DNA from: JBCBGF01 sp039820585
GTDB taxonomy: Bacteria > Pseudomonadota > Alphaproteobacteria > Rhodobacterales > Rhodobacteraceae
Length of the DNA: 64,000 bases
Direction: 5' to 3'
Assembly: GCA_039820585.1 (NCBI GenBank)
Contig: JBCBPV010000006.1
Location: 21,039 to 85,038, forward strand
Shown: piece after piece, positions 1-6,103 of the stretch
How the letters are laid out: every line of letters starts with the position of its first letter
Numbering within the stretch: position 1 is the first letter of the stretch
Position numbers and translations under genes: made by a program
Notes under the pieces: generated by a model
What the model saw: the letters and a program-made list of their open reading frames with translations, nothing else
Databases searched by the model: none
What the model was told of the DNA's origin: nothing

Positions 1-736
1 GCACCAGAATCCCTTCGGCCACACGGGCCAACCGCCGCGCATGGATATAGGTTACCAGCGCCGCTAGCCCCAAAACTTCAGGATCCTCTGGCGCGACCTC
101 AACCAGAACCCGCGCGAGGTACAGCGCCTCATCTGCCAAAGGCTGTGTCTCGCCCAGCCAATCCAGGGAAAACGCGCCATAGACCGCCTCAAGCACCGCT
201 TCCATCCGCGGCGCCAACTCTTCCCCGTCGGGCAGGCGAAAGGCGATCCCGGCCTCTTTGATCTTGCGCTTTGCGCGCACCAGCCGCTGCGCCATGGTGG
301 GACCGGGCATCAGATAGGCGCGCGCGATATCCGTTGCCTCCACCCCCAGCACAGTTTGCAGCATCAGGGGCGTGCGCACGCCTGGGTCAATCGCGGGGTG
401 GGCGCAGACGAACATCAGATGCAGGCGTTTGTCCGGCAAACCGGTCGGGTCGCCTTCGGGCAATGCCGGTTCGGGCGGGGTGTCGGTGACATCCATCCGC
501 CGCATCTGGCGTTGGTGGTCGACCAGGGCGTTCTTGGCGGTGGTCATCAGCCAGGCCTCGGGGTTTGGCGGAATGCCGCGTTCGGGCCAGGTCGCCAGCG
601 CGCGGGCAAAGGCATCGGCCAGCGCATCTTCCGCGGCCATGATATCGCCTGTGCGACTGGCCATGGTGGCCAGAAGCTTACCGTATGAGGCACGCGCCAC
701 CTCGGCCGCCCGCGCCCCGCTTTCGCCTGCGCTCAC
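1..736 (-). CDS. ECF42-like RNA polymerase sigma factor (partial, C-terminus beyond window)
   Basis: An extracytoplasmic-function sigma factor that should direct RNA polymerase to a small set of promoters. Translating the minus strand from a GTG at 736 gives an uninterrupted frame to the window edge. It contains a region-2-like segment (AWLMTTAKNALVDHQRQ), the motif RLHLMFVCAHPAI and a region-4 helix-turn-helix around GVEATDIARAYLMPGPTMAQRL, followed by KRKIKEAGIAF and the start of the long C-terminal extension. That architecture is typical of the ECF42 group. The GTG start overlaps the TGA of the YCII gene (GTGTGAGC context), so the two are translationally coupled. Linkage to a DGPF/YCII protein is a known hallmark of ECF42 and supports the call. 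Target promoters are unknown. Confidence 0.88.
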   Translation of the reverse strand, partial: MSAGESGARAAEVARASYGKLLATMASRTGDIMAAEDALADAFARALATWPERGIPPNPEAWLMTTAKNALVDHQRQMRRMDVTDTPPEPALPEGDPTGLPDKRLHLMFVCAHPAIDPGVRTPLMLQTVLGVEATDIARAYLMPGPTMAQRLVRAKRKIKEAGIAFRLPDGEELAPRMEAVLEAVYGAFSLDWLGETQPLADEALYLARVLVEVAPEDPEVLGLAALVTYIHARRLARVAEGILV

Positions 737-1086
737 ACGCTGTCCATGGCAGAGGCGCGGATTTCGACCTTGCCCATGCGCGCCGCGGGGCACTTTTTGG
801 CCCAGGCCAGCGCGGTATCGAGATCCGGCACATCGATCACGAAATACCCGCCCAGCGTTTCCTTTGTCTCGGCGAACGGCCCATCGTGGATACGCTTCTC
901 GCCGTCCTTCAGCGTGAGGGTCGTGGCCGTATCGACGGGGTGCAGCCAGTCGGTGTTCACAAACACGCCTGCCTCCTGCAGCGCGCCGATATACTTGCCG
1001 TAGACCGCCTTCATCTCGGCCCAGTCCTCTTGGGTCATTTCACCGAAATCAGCGGGGTTCGAATAAAGAAGAAATGTATATTGCAT
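733..1086 (-). CDS. YCII/DGPF-domain protein
   Basis: A 117-residue protein of the YCII-related (DGPF) family, starting MQYTFLLYSNPADF and carrying the signature HDGPFAETKETLGGYFVID, the motif after which DGPF proteins are named. The fold is a small dimeric alpha/beta ferredoxin-like barrel; the chemistry is not established for this subgroup. It lies between the SRPBCC gene (18 bp upstream) and the ECF sigma gene (overlapping by 4 nt), so all three are probably one transcript. In other bacteria DGPF proteins are co-transcribed with or regulated by ECF42 sigma factors, which suggests a role in the same signalling output. No signal peptide or membrane segment is visible, so it should be cytoplasmic. 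Confidence 0.9.
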   Translation of the reverse strand: MQYTFLLYSNPADFGEMTQEDWAEMKAVYGKYIGALQEAGVFVNTDWLHPVDTATTLTLKDGEKRIHDGPFAETKETLGGYFVIDVPDLDTALAWAKKCPAARMGKVEIRASAMDSV

Positions 1087-1104
1087 GGTTTTTGTCCCTC
1101 TTTT

Positions 1105-1617
1105 TTATGCTGTGGCCTTGGCGAGGTTCGCCAGGCCTTTGTCGAAGATTTTGCCCATCATGCCATCCATGAACAGCCCGACGACGCGAAACACCGGGTT
1201 GGCGCCCATATCCGCGTCCATACGCCACGTAACCTCGCTACCGCCGTCGATGGCGCGTACGGTGATCGTTTGGCGCGGCTTCCCCATGGGCCCCATGTCT
1301 ATGTCATAGGTCACATGGGTATCGCTGACCTCTGCCACGGTCTGGGTGCCTTTGCCGTCCTTGCCTTCAAAGCGGAAGCCGGACCCAACGCCTGCCTCGG
1401 GGCCGAAATGGGTTATCTGCAGGTGGGGATCGGCTTCTTTATAAGGGTTGAATGCCTGGTAGCCGGTGTTTGATGCCGCAAGCGCCAGGATGTCACCAGG
1501 CGTGGCGGCGACCGTGGCGCTGCGCGTCACCGTGACTTTGGCGGGCAACAGATAGGCGGCGGCGGTGGCAGCGGCGATCACGCCGGCGCCGATCAGCAAG
1601 GTGGTTGTCAGGCTCAT
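1105..1617 (-). CDS. SRPBCC-family (polyketide cyclase/START-like) protein with N-terminal membrane anchor
   Basis: A 170-residue protein. An N-terminal hydrophobic helix (residues 1-25, MSLTTTLLIGAGVIAAATAA) is followed by an SRPBCC domain in which a charge-balanced beta-sheet wraps a hydrophobic ligand pocket (SATVAATPGDILALAAS near the start, GGSEVTWRMDADMG near the end). The start at 1617 is chosen because GAGGAG lies 8 nt upstream and homologous sequence begins there. The frame stays open a further 72 codons upstream, but that stretch is arginine-rich and unlike protein. It is the first gene of the SRPBCC-YCII-sigma set. Function is not known; a membrane-tethered ligand-binding or stress-related role is inferred. 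An imperfect 41-bp inverted repeat lies just upstream (1637-1677). Confidence 0.85.
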   Translation of the reverse strand: MSLTTTLLIGAGVIAAATAAAYLLPAKVTVTRSATVAATPGDILALAASNTGYQAFNPYKEADPHLQITHFGPEAGVGSGFRFEGKDGKGTQTVAEVSDTHVTYDIDMGPMGKPRQTITVRAIDGGSEVTWRMDADMGANPVFRVVGLFMDGMMGKIFDKGLANLAKATA

Positions 1618-1636
1618 TTGATGTCTCCTCAGATCC

Positions 1637-1677
1637 GTTTTGGGGTCGAAAGCTTCAACCGCTTTCACACCCAAAAC
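1637..1677. repeat. Interrupted inverted repeat upstream of the SRPBCC gene
   Basis: Outer arms GTTTTGGG (1637-1644) and CCCAAAAC (1670-1677) and inner arms GAAAGC (1648-1653) and GCTTTC (1661-1666) are perfectly complementary. They are separated by three mismatched positions, around a 7-nt loop. It sits 20 bp upstream of the SRPBCC start codon, so it could be an operator or a 5'-UTR stem. No T-tract follows on the minus strand, so a terminator is less likely. Confidence 0.5.
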
Positions 1678-1747
1678 GAACGAGGGACGCGCCAATCGAC
1701 AGGGGCGCTGATTATTTTTGAGCTTTTTTCTCGGGGGCGCGTCGCGC

Positions 1748-2572
1748 CTAAATATCCTGCCCCACGATGTACTGCGCTGCGGCCAGTCCCAACGCGCGGG
1801 AAATCGTTGAATACATCGCGTCAAACGATTCAAAAAGCGCCCGGTTCAGCGCGCGTCCTTCGTCGCTTTCCGAAAGGGCAATGTAGGCCTCGACATCATC
1901 ATCGCTGAGCGGCTGGTACGCCATGGCGAGGTAGGAATAGACCCAGGTTTCCGTTTCCTGGCGCACTTCGTCTTCCTGTTCCCAGATGTTGGTGAGCATC
2001 TGCTCTTCGGTCAATTCTTCAGGCAGACCATTGCCGTCGTTCAGGCCTTGGTAGAAGGCGTAGTTCGAATTCATCGCCCCCATCAGGTTGGACCCAATAA
2101 GGTCGTTCACCTCGACGAACTGTTCGATCAGGTCCAAACGTTCGTCGCCGTCCGCCCGCATCAGTTCCAGCTTTTCATTCGCTGCAGCTTCGATATCGGG
2201 ATCGGTCAGGGCCTGGCGCGCGCTGACCTCAAATGAAATGATGCGCGTTCCGCGCTCGGACGTGAAGAACTCCAACAGCGGGCCAATATCCTCATCCGAC
2301 AGGCTGGCGGCGATTTCACCGGCGACCTTTTCCCGCATCAAGGAAGGATCATATATGCGCTCGACCACCGCCGACCATGACGCGCCCCCCCGGCCCGGGA
2401 ACATCAGATCTTCCATGCTGCGCCCGTATTCCACGCCTTCTTCGCGCATCACCTCGATGATCGCGGGCAGACCGAGCGCCTCAAATAACGCTTCCTGGTC
2501 GGGCGACATCTGGGCGTAGGCTGGGGCGGTGACGGTCACAGCCAGCGCGGTTGCAAAAACGGTGCGGATCAT
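1748..2572 (-). CDS. DUF2059 domain-containing exported protein
   Basis: A 274-residue protein with a typical signal peptide (MIRTVFATALAVTVTAPAYA, cleavage after AYA), so it should be periplasmic. The mature part is helical and acidic and matches the DUF2059 family, including EKVAGEIAASLSDEDIGPLLEFF and a C-terminal repeat of the same pattern (YQPLSDDDVEAYIALSESDEG). This suggests two related four-helix modules. The function of DUF2059 is unknown. I chose the start at 2572 because it begins the signal peptide. A longer open frame upstream runs through the tRNA-Ser gene and cannot be coding. It stands alone, 130 bp from the SRPBCC gene and divergent from the tRNA. Confidence 0.87.
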   Translation of the reverse strand: MIRTVFATALAVTVTAPAYAQMSPDQEALFEALGLPAIIEVMREEGVEYGRSMEDLMFPGRGGASWSAVVERIYDPSLMREKVAGEIAASLSDEDIGPLLEFFTSERGTRIISFEVSARQALTDPDIEAAANEKLELMRADGDERLDLIEQFVEVNDLIGSNLMGAMNSNYAFYQGLNDGNGLPEELTEEQMLTNIWEQEDEVRQETETWVYSYLAMAYQPLSDDDVEAYIALSESDEGRALNRALFESFDAMYSTISRALGLAAAQYIVGQDI

Positions 2573-2677
2573 TGGCAAAGCCTTATCCTTGGAGGTGTTC
2601 CCTATAGAGTAGTCGTGTCTGACCCGCTTTCCAAGCAGGCCCAAGGGAAACAGGCCCCCTGCCCCGATCAAAAACTG

Positions 2678-2706
2678 TTGCGCTGATCCCGGTGTTCCCC
2701 TACATC
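2678..2706 (+). promoter_or_regulatory. Putative sigma-70 promoter of tRNA-Ser
   Basis: TTGCGC (2678-2683) and TACATC (2701-2706) are separated by 17 bp and lie about 18 bp before the mature tRNA 5' end. The -35 is good in its first three bases; the -10 is weak. Confidence 0.4.
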
Positions 2707-2723
2707 CGCCGCTGACCCTTCGC

Positions 2724-2813
2724 GGAGAGGTGCCGGAGTGGTCGAACGGGGCGGTCTCGAAAACCGTTGTGGGTGCAAGCCCACCCAGGGTTCGAATCCC
2801 TGTCTCTCCGCCA
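2724..2813 (+). tRNA. tRNA-Ser (anticodon CGA)
   Basis: A 90-nt class II tRNA. The 7-bp acceptor GGAGAGG pairs with TCTCTCC, the discriminator is G and the CCA is encoded. The anticodon loop CTCGAAA gives anticodon CGA (reads UCG). The long variable arm GTGGGTGCAAGCCCACC and the T-arm CAGGGTTCGAATCCCTG are both intact. Confidence 0.97.
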
Positions 2814-3095
2814 AAGGTGTTTCGCAACGCGAAATACCCCGGCAATGTCTCACATGCGCGAAGCGGTAGTGGTTTCGCCAGAAACCATGAGAGCGGCCCA
2901 CTACTAAGGTCACATGCTGTCTGCCGCTCGCGCCTCATGAAAAACATGAGAAATTAGACACCCTACCGCCCTTTTGGCACCAGGATGCATTCGCTACACC
3001 CCCTCAAAGGTCGGTCCCCGCCTGTTTGGTGTCGAAAACACGCCGCGTCGGCCGGGCCCTGGTGCGTAGGACTAGGCGGAGGGAAGGAATCAGCG
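2814..3095. other. Non-coding interval between tRNA-Ser and the PF13769 gene
   Basis: No convincing gene is seen in these 282 bases. There is a small perfect hairpin, GGTTTC-GCCA-GAAACC at 2871-2886, flanked by a wider inverted pair GTAGTGG and CCACTAC. The promoter of the downstream C1 genes should lie here, but I cannot assign it with confidence. Confidence 0.4.
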
Positions 3096-3392
3096 ATGCC
3101 CGAGGTTACCATCGTCTATTGGCGGGATATCCCCGCGCAGGTCATCGTCGGCAAGGGCCGACGGGGGGCAAAGGCGGTGCTGCCCGAGCGGTTCGAACAA
3201 GCGATTGACCGTGCGGCGATGAAAGTCGGCGCGGCAGAGACCGACGCCTACCTGGCCGAATGGCGTAAAGCGGCGTCTGGCGCACGCGACGGGGACCCTC
3301 AGGAAATCGCGCAATCGGAAGTGGCCCGGATTGACGCAGAATACGACACCGATCGGATCAAAGCGCTGATCGCCAATGATGGATGGGCGTGA
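3096..3392 (+). CDS. PF13769 (so-called virulence factor) small protein in the C1/methionine block
   Basis: A 98-residue soluble protein beginning MPEVTIVYWRDIPAQVIVGK and ending DTDRIKALIANDGWA, matching the small conserved family Pfam calls Virulence_fact (PF13769). The name is historical and no virulence role is implied. The start at 3096 is favoured over an in-frame ATG at 2985 because AAGGA lies 9 nt upstream and the conserved family sequence begins here. The MetF-like reductase follows after 26 bp and the MeTHF:cobalamin methyltransferase after that, so the protein probably serves methyl-folate or cobalamin chemistry. No cofactor-binding motif is visible. That functional link is inferred from position only. 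Confidence 0.85.
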   Translation: MPEVTIVYWRDIPAQVIVGKGRRGAKAVLPERFEQAIDRAAMKVGAAETDAYLAEWRKAASGARDGDPQEIAQSEVARIDAEYDTDRIKALIANDGWA

Positions 3393-3418
3393 GCCCACCA
3401 AGGTTATGGGAGGCCGCG

Positions 3419-4348
3419 ATGGCCCTGTTACAGTTCAAGCGCAAAGCAGTGCCCACACAGAACACCGACCAGTTTGAGGCGTTTCTGAAGGGCTATTCCA
3501 TCGAGGTGATGCCCCGGACCGCGACGAAGGTCGAGAACTTCCGCGATCTGCTGCCCGAGGGCACGCGCGTCTACATCGCCCATATCGACGGCACGCCTAT
3601 CGAAGAGATGGTGGACACCGCCGCCAGGCTGGCCCGCGACGGATACGCCGTCATGCCCCACTTCCCCGCGCGGATCATCAAGGATCGCACAATGCTGGAA
3701 GACTGGGTCGCGCGGTATCAGGGCGAGGCCGGCGTGGACCAGGCGCTATTGCTGGCAGGTGGGGTCGAGAGGCCGGTGGGCGATTTCGACAGCTCGATGC
3801 AGTTGATGGAAAGCGGTGTGTTCGATGCGGCCGGGTTCAAACGGTTGCACGTGGCCGGCCACCCCGAAGGCAACCGCGACATCGACCCCGATGGGGGCGA
3901 CAATGCGGTGATGGATGCTTTGCGGTGGAAGCAAGCGTTTTCCGAGCGCACGGATGCGCAGATGGCCCTGGCGACGCAATTTGCGTTCGACGCCAAGCCG
4001 ATCATCGCCTGGGCCGACCGGTTGCGCGCAGAAGGGATCACCTTGCCAATCCATATCGGTATTGCGGGGCCCGCCAAACTGCAGACGCTGATCAAATTCG
4101 CGATCGCCTGCGGCGTGGGCCCATCGCTCAAAGTGCTGCAGAAGCGGGCGATGGATGTGACCAAACTGATCCTGCCCTATGAGCCCACCGATGTCTTGGC
4201 AGAGCTGGCCGCACACAAGGCCGCGCACCCTGATTTCGCGGTGGAGGCTGTCCATTTCTTCCCCTTGGGCGGGATCAAGACGAACGCCAACTGGGCCATC
4301 GACGCTGGCGGGGCGTCCGCCCGGCCCGCCAACGCGCCCGCAGTCTGA
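3419..4348 (+). CDS. metF: Methylenetetrahydrofolate reductase family protein
   Basis: A 309-residue TIM-barrel protein of the MTHFR/FAD-linked reductase superfamily, predicted to reduce 5,10-methylene-THF to 5-methyl-THF in the cytoplasm. Visible signatures are SIEVMPRTATKVENF near the N-terminus, YVAHIDGTP-like and DGYAVMPHFPAR segments, LLLAGGVERPVGDF at the centre and TLPIHIGIAGPAKLQTLIKF in the second half. The sequence is a divergent MTHFR type rather than E. coli-like MetF. The start at 3419 has GGGAGG about 9 nt upstream. It lies between the PF13769 gene and the methyltransferase that would use its product (11-bp gap), which strongly supports a methyl-branch function. The gene symbol is by function and is less certain than the family. 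Confidence 0.85.
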   Translation: MALLQFKRKAVPTQNTDQFEAFLKGYSIEVMPRTATKVENFRDLLPEGTRVYIAHIDGTPIEEMVDTAARLARDGYAVMPHFPARIIKDRTMLEDWVARYQGEAGVDQALLLAGGVERPVGDFDSSMQLMESGVFDAAGFKRLHVAGHPEGNRDIDPDGGDNAVMDALRWKQAFSERTDAQMALATQFAFDAKPIIAWADRLRAEGITLPIHIGIAGPAKLQTLIKFAIACGVGPSLKVLQKRAMDVTKLILPYEPTDVLAELAAHKAAHPDFAVEAVHFFPLGGIKTNANWAIDAGGASARPANAPAV

Positions 4349-4359
4349 TAGGATCAACA

Positions 4360-5322
4360 ATGACCCGTACTGTCCTTGAGTCAAAGTCGAAATCAATTGT
4401 CATCGGCTTTGACGAGCCCTTTTGTGTGATAGGTGAGCGTATCAACCCGACCGGTCGCAAAGTGCTCGCGGCACAGTTGGAGGCGGGTGATTTCTCAACC
4501 GTGGAGAAGGACGCGCTGGAGCAGGTGGCCTGCGGGGCCATGGTGCTGGATGTGAATGCGGGCGTGGTCTACAACTCCAATCCCGATCCCAACATCACCG
4601 AGCCGCCGCTGATGGCCAAGATGATCGATCTGGTGCAGGGGCTGGTGGATGTGCCGCTCTGCATTGACAGCTCGGTTCCAGGTGCGCTGGAGGCAGGGCT
4701 CGAGAAGGCCGAGGGTCGGCCGCTCTTGAACTCGGTCACCGGCGAGGAAGAGCGGTTGGAAGCGATCCTGCCGCTTGTGAAGAAGTACAGCGTGCCGGTT
4801 GTGGCGATCTCAAACGATGACACGGGGATTTCGGAAGATCCCGATGTGCGCTTTGCCGTGGCCAAGAAAATCGTTGAACGTGCAGCTGATTTTGGCATTC
4901 CGGCGCATGACATCGTGGTCGATCCGTTGGTCATGCCGGTGGGCGCAATGGCCACCGCCGGTCGTCAGGTGTTCACGCTTGTGGCCAAACTGCGCAGCGA
5001 GTTGGGCGTGAACACGACGTGTGGAGCCTCGAACATCTCATTCGGGTTGCCCCATCGTCATGGAATCAATGCCGCATTCCTACCCATGGCAATTGGTGCA
5101 GGAATGACGAGCGCGATCATGAACCCGGTACGCCCGGTAGAGATGGAGGCGGTGCGGGCCGCGAATTTCCTTATGAACCACGATGCAAACGGATCCGCGT
5201 GGATCGGGTTTTCGCGGGTTTTGGATGCGGTGAATGCAGGGACGGGCTTTCCTGAAGCCAGTTTGCAGGCTGCGACCAGTGGTGCATCGGGCCGTGGTGG
5301 GCGGCGTCGGCGACGGGCATAA
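4360..5322 (+). CDS. Methyltetrahydrofolate:cobalamin methyltransferase (pterin-binding module)
   Basis: A 320-residue DHPS-like TIM barrel. The pterin-binding motif is clear (GERINPTGRKVL at about residue 26), with VLDVNAGV, LCIDSSVPGALEAGL, LLNSVTGEEERLE, PVVAISNDDTG, VDPLVMPVG and GASNISFGLPHRHGIN following in family order. These proteins transfer the methyl group of methyl-THF to a corrinoid. A one-piece MetH carries this as an internal domain; here it is free-standing, without homocysteine- or B12-binding domains. In Rhodobacteraceae methionine synthase is known to be split into separate proteins, so this is most likely the folate module of split MetH. A role in corrinoid demethylation of methylated amines is the alternative. 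The C-terminal tail is Arg-rich and probably disordered. Confidence 0.88.
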   Translation: MTRTVLESKSKSIVIGFDEPFCVIGERINPTGRKVLAAQLEAGDFSTVEKDALEQVACGAMVLDVNAGVVYNSNPDPNITEPPLMAKMIDLVQGLVDVPLCIDSSVPGALEAGLEKAEGRPLLNSVTGEEERLEAILPLVKKYSVPVVAISNDDTGISEDPDVRFAVAKKIVERAADFGIPAHDIVVDPLVMPVGAMATAGRQVFTLVAKLRSELGVNTTCGASNISFGLPHRHGINAAFLPMAIGAGMTSAIMNPVRPVEMEAVRAANFLMNHDANGSAWIGFSRVLDAVNAGTGFPEASLQAATSGASGRGGRRRRRA

Positions 5323-5365
5323 GCTGCCTAACCTTGTGTTGACCATGCGCGCATGGGGTCGCGTC

Positions 5366-5596
5366 ATGCGGCAAGATCGAATGCGGCCTTCGGCGGATCA
5401 TTGGCTCAAAGCGGTGTTTGCGGCGAAAGCGGCGCGCAGCGAAGGTGTCGTTCGGCGGAGTGTGATGTGAGTAGAACGAGAAATTGGGCGCAAGCGCTTT
5501 GTCGACGAAGTGCACCCACGAGGCTTTCACATGGTGGAGTGTGGCGGACAGTTTGTTGTGATCTGCAACGGCGGTGGCTTGCGCGTCGTGTGCTGA
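5366..5596 (+). pseudogene. Small conserved-looking gene interrupted by an in-frame TGA
   Basis: One reading frame from 5366 (or from ATG 5345) encodes PSADHWLKAVFAAKAARSEG then VVRRSVM. It meets TGA at 5468-5470 and continues without any frame change as VEREIGRKRFVDEV, RGFHMVECGGQFVVICNGG and LRVVC before TGA at 5594. Both halves read as one compact, amphipathic small protein of about 75 residues. From memory it resembles a short Rhodobacterales family often found after the methyltransferase gene and sometimes mislabelled as a phosphoribosylanthranilate isomerase; I cannot verify that here. The interruption could be a real nonsense mutation or a base-call error. It sits inside the C1 block, 43 bp after the methyltransferase stop. 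Confidence 0.6.
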
Positions 5597-5663
5597 CAGC
5601 AGTTTTTCGCAAGCAAGGGAAATGGACGACGTGTTAAGGCGTGGTTGGCCGCAGAGACAGCGC

Positions 5664-5945
5664 TCAGATGGTCCGTCGCTGTATCCCGCTCACGGCCCAA
5701 TACACCGGAAACAGCAGCAACAGATACACAGTTGCCAGTGGCATCCCAATTACCAGCCAAAGAGCCGCCAAATCCGCCCCGGTCAGTATGCCGATCACAA
5801 ACACCGCCAGCCCGCCAGCCATGAACACCGCAGGCACCGCGGCGGCCACTTGCCACGCCTCGCGCATACTCCGCAGCGCCCACCATTGCAGGATTACATA
5901 CAGCATCGGAAGCAAAAGAATTGTCTGTGTCATGTGCTCGACCAT
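5664..5945 (-). CDS. Small integral membrane protein
   Basis: A 93-residue hydrophobic protein with about three predicted transmembrane helices: TILLLPMLYVILQWWA near the N-terminus, VAAAVPAVFMAGGLAVFVIGIL in the middle and LVIGMPLATVYLLLLFPVYWAV before a basic tail (GIQRRTI). I do not recognise a family. It is on the strand opposite its neighbours and stands alone, between the broken small gene and the corrinoid activator. The start is uncertain: ATG at 5945 and ATG at 5933 are both possible, and an upstream in-frame ATG at 5993 adds only basic residues. A gene rather than a shadow is favoured by its clean membrane topology. Confidence 0.6.
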   Translation of the reverse strand: MVEHMTQTILLLPMLYVILQWWALRSMREAWQVAAAVPAVFMAGGLAVFVIGILTGADLAALWLVIGMPLATVYLLLLFPVYWAVSGIQRRTI

Positions 5946-6103
5946 GCCTTGGTTCTTGATCCCCTCAAACCCTATCCGCCGGCGACACCGCAACTGTCGC
6001 GAACCCGCGGCACGACGATGGGCGAATTTGTGCCGCGCGGTGTCTTTTGCTTCGGCAGAAATCCGTTATCAGAGACGTTGGCCCAGACCGGAGTGCCCAA
6101 CAG

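Noticed and set aside
1618..1833. N-terminal extension of the SRPBCC protein
   Set aside because: The 72 extra residues are random-looking and overlap the DUF2059 gene; an SD sequence supports 1617.
2668..2913. 81-residue ORF antisense to tRNA-Ser
   Set aside because: It only exists because it crosses the tRNA; no coding signal.
2573..2947. N-terminal extension of the DUF2059 protein
   Set aside because: It would translate the tRNA-Ser gene and remove the clear signal peptide start at 2572.
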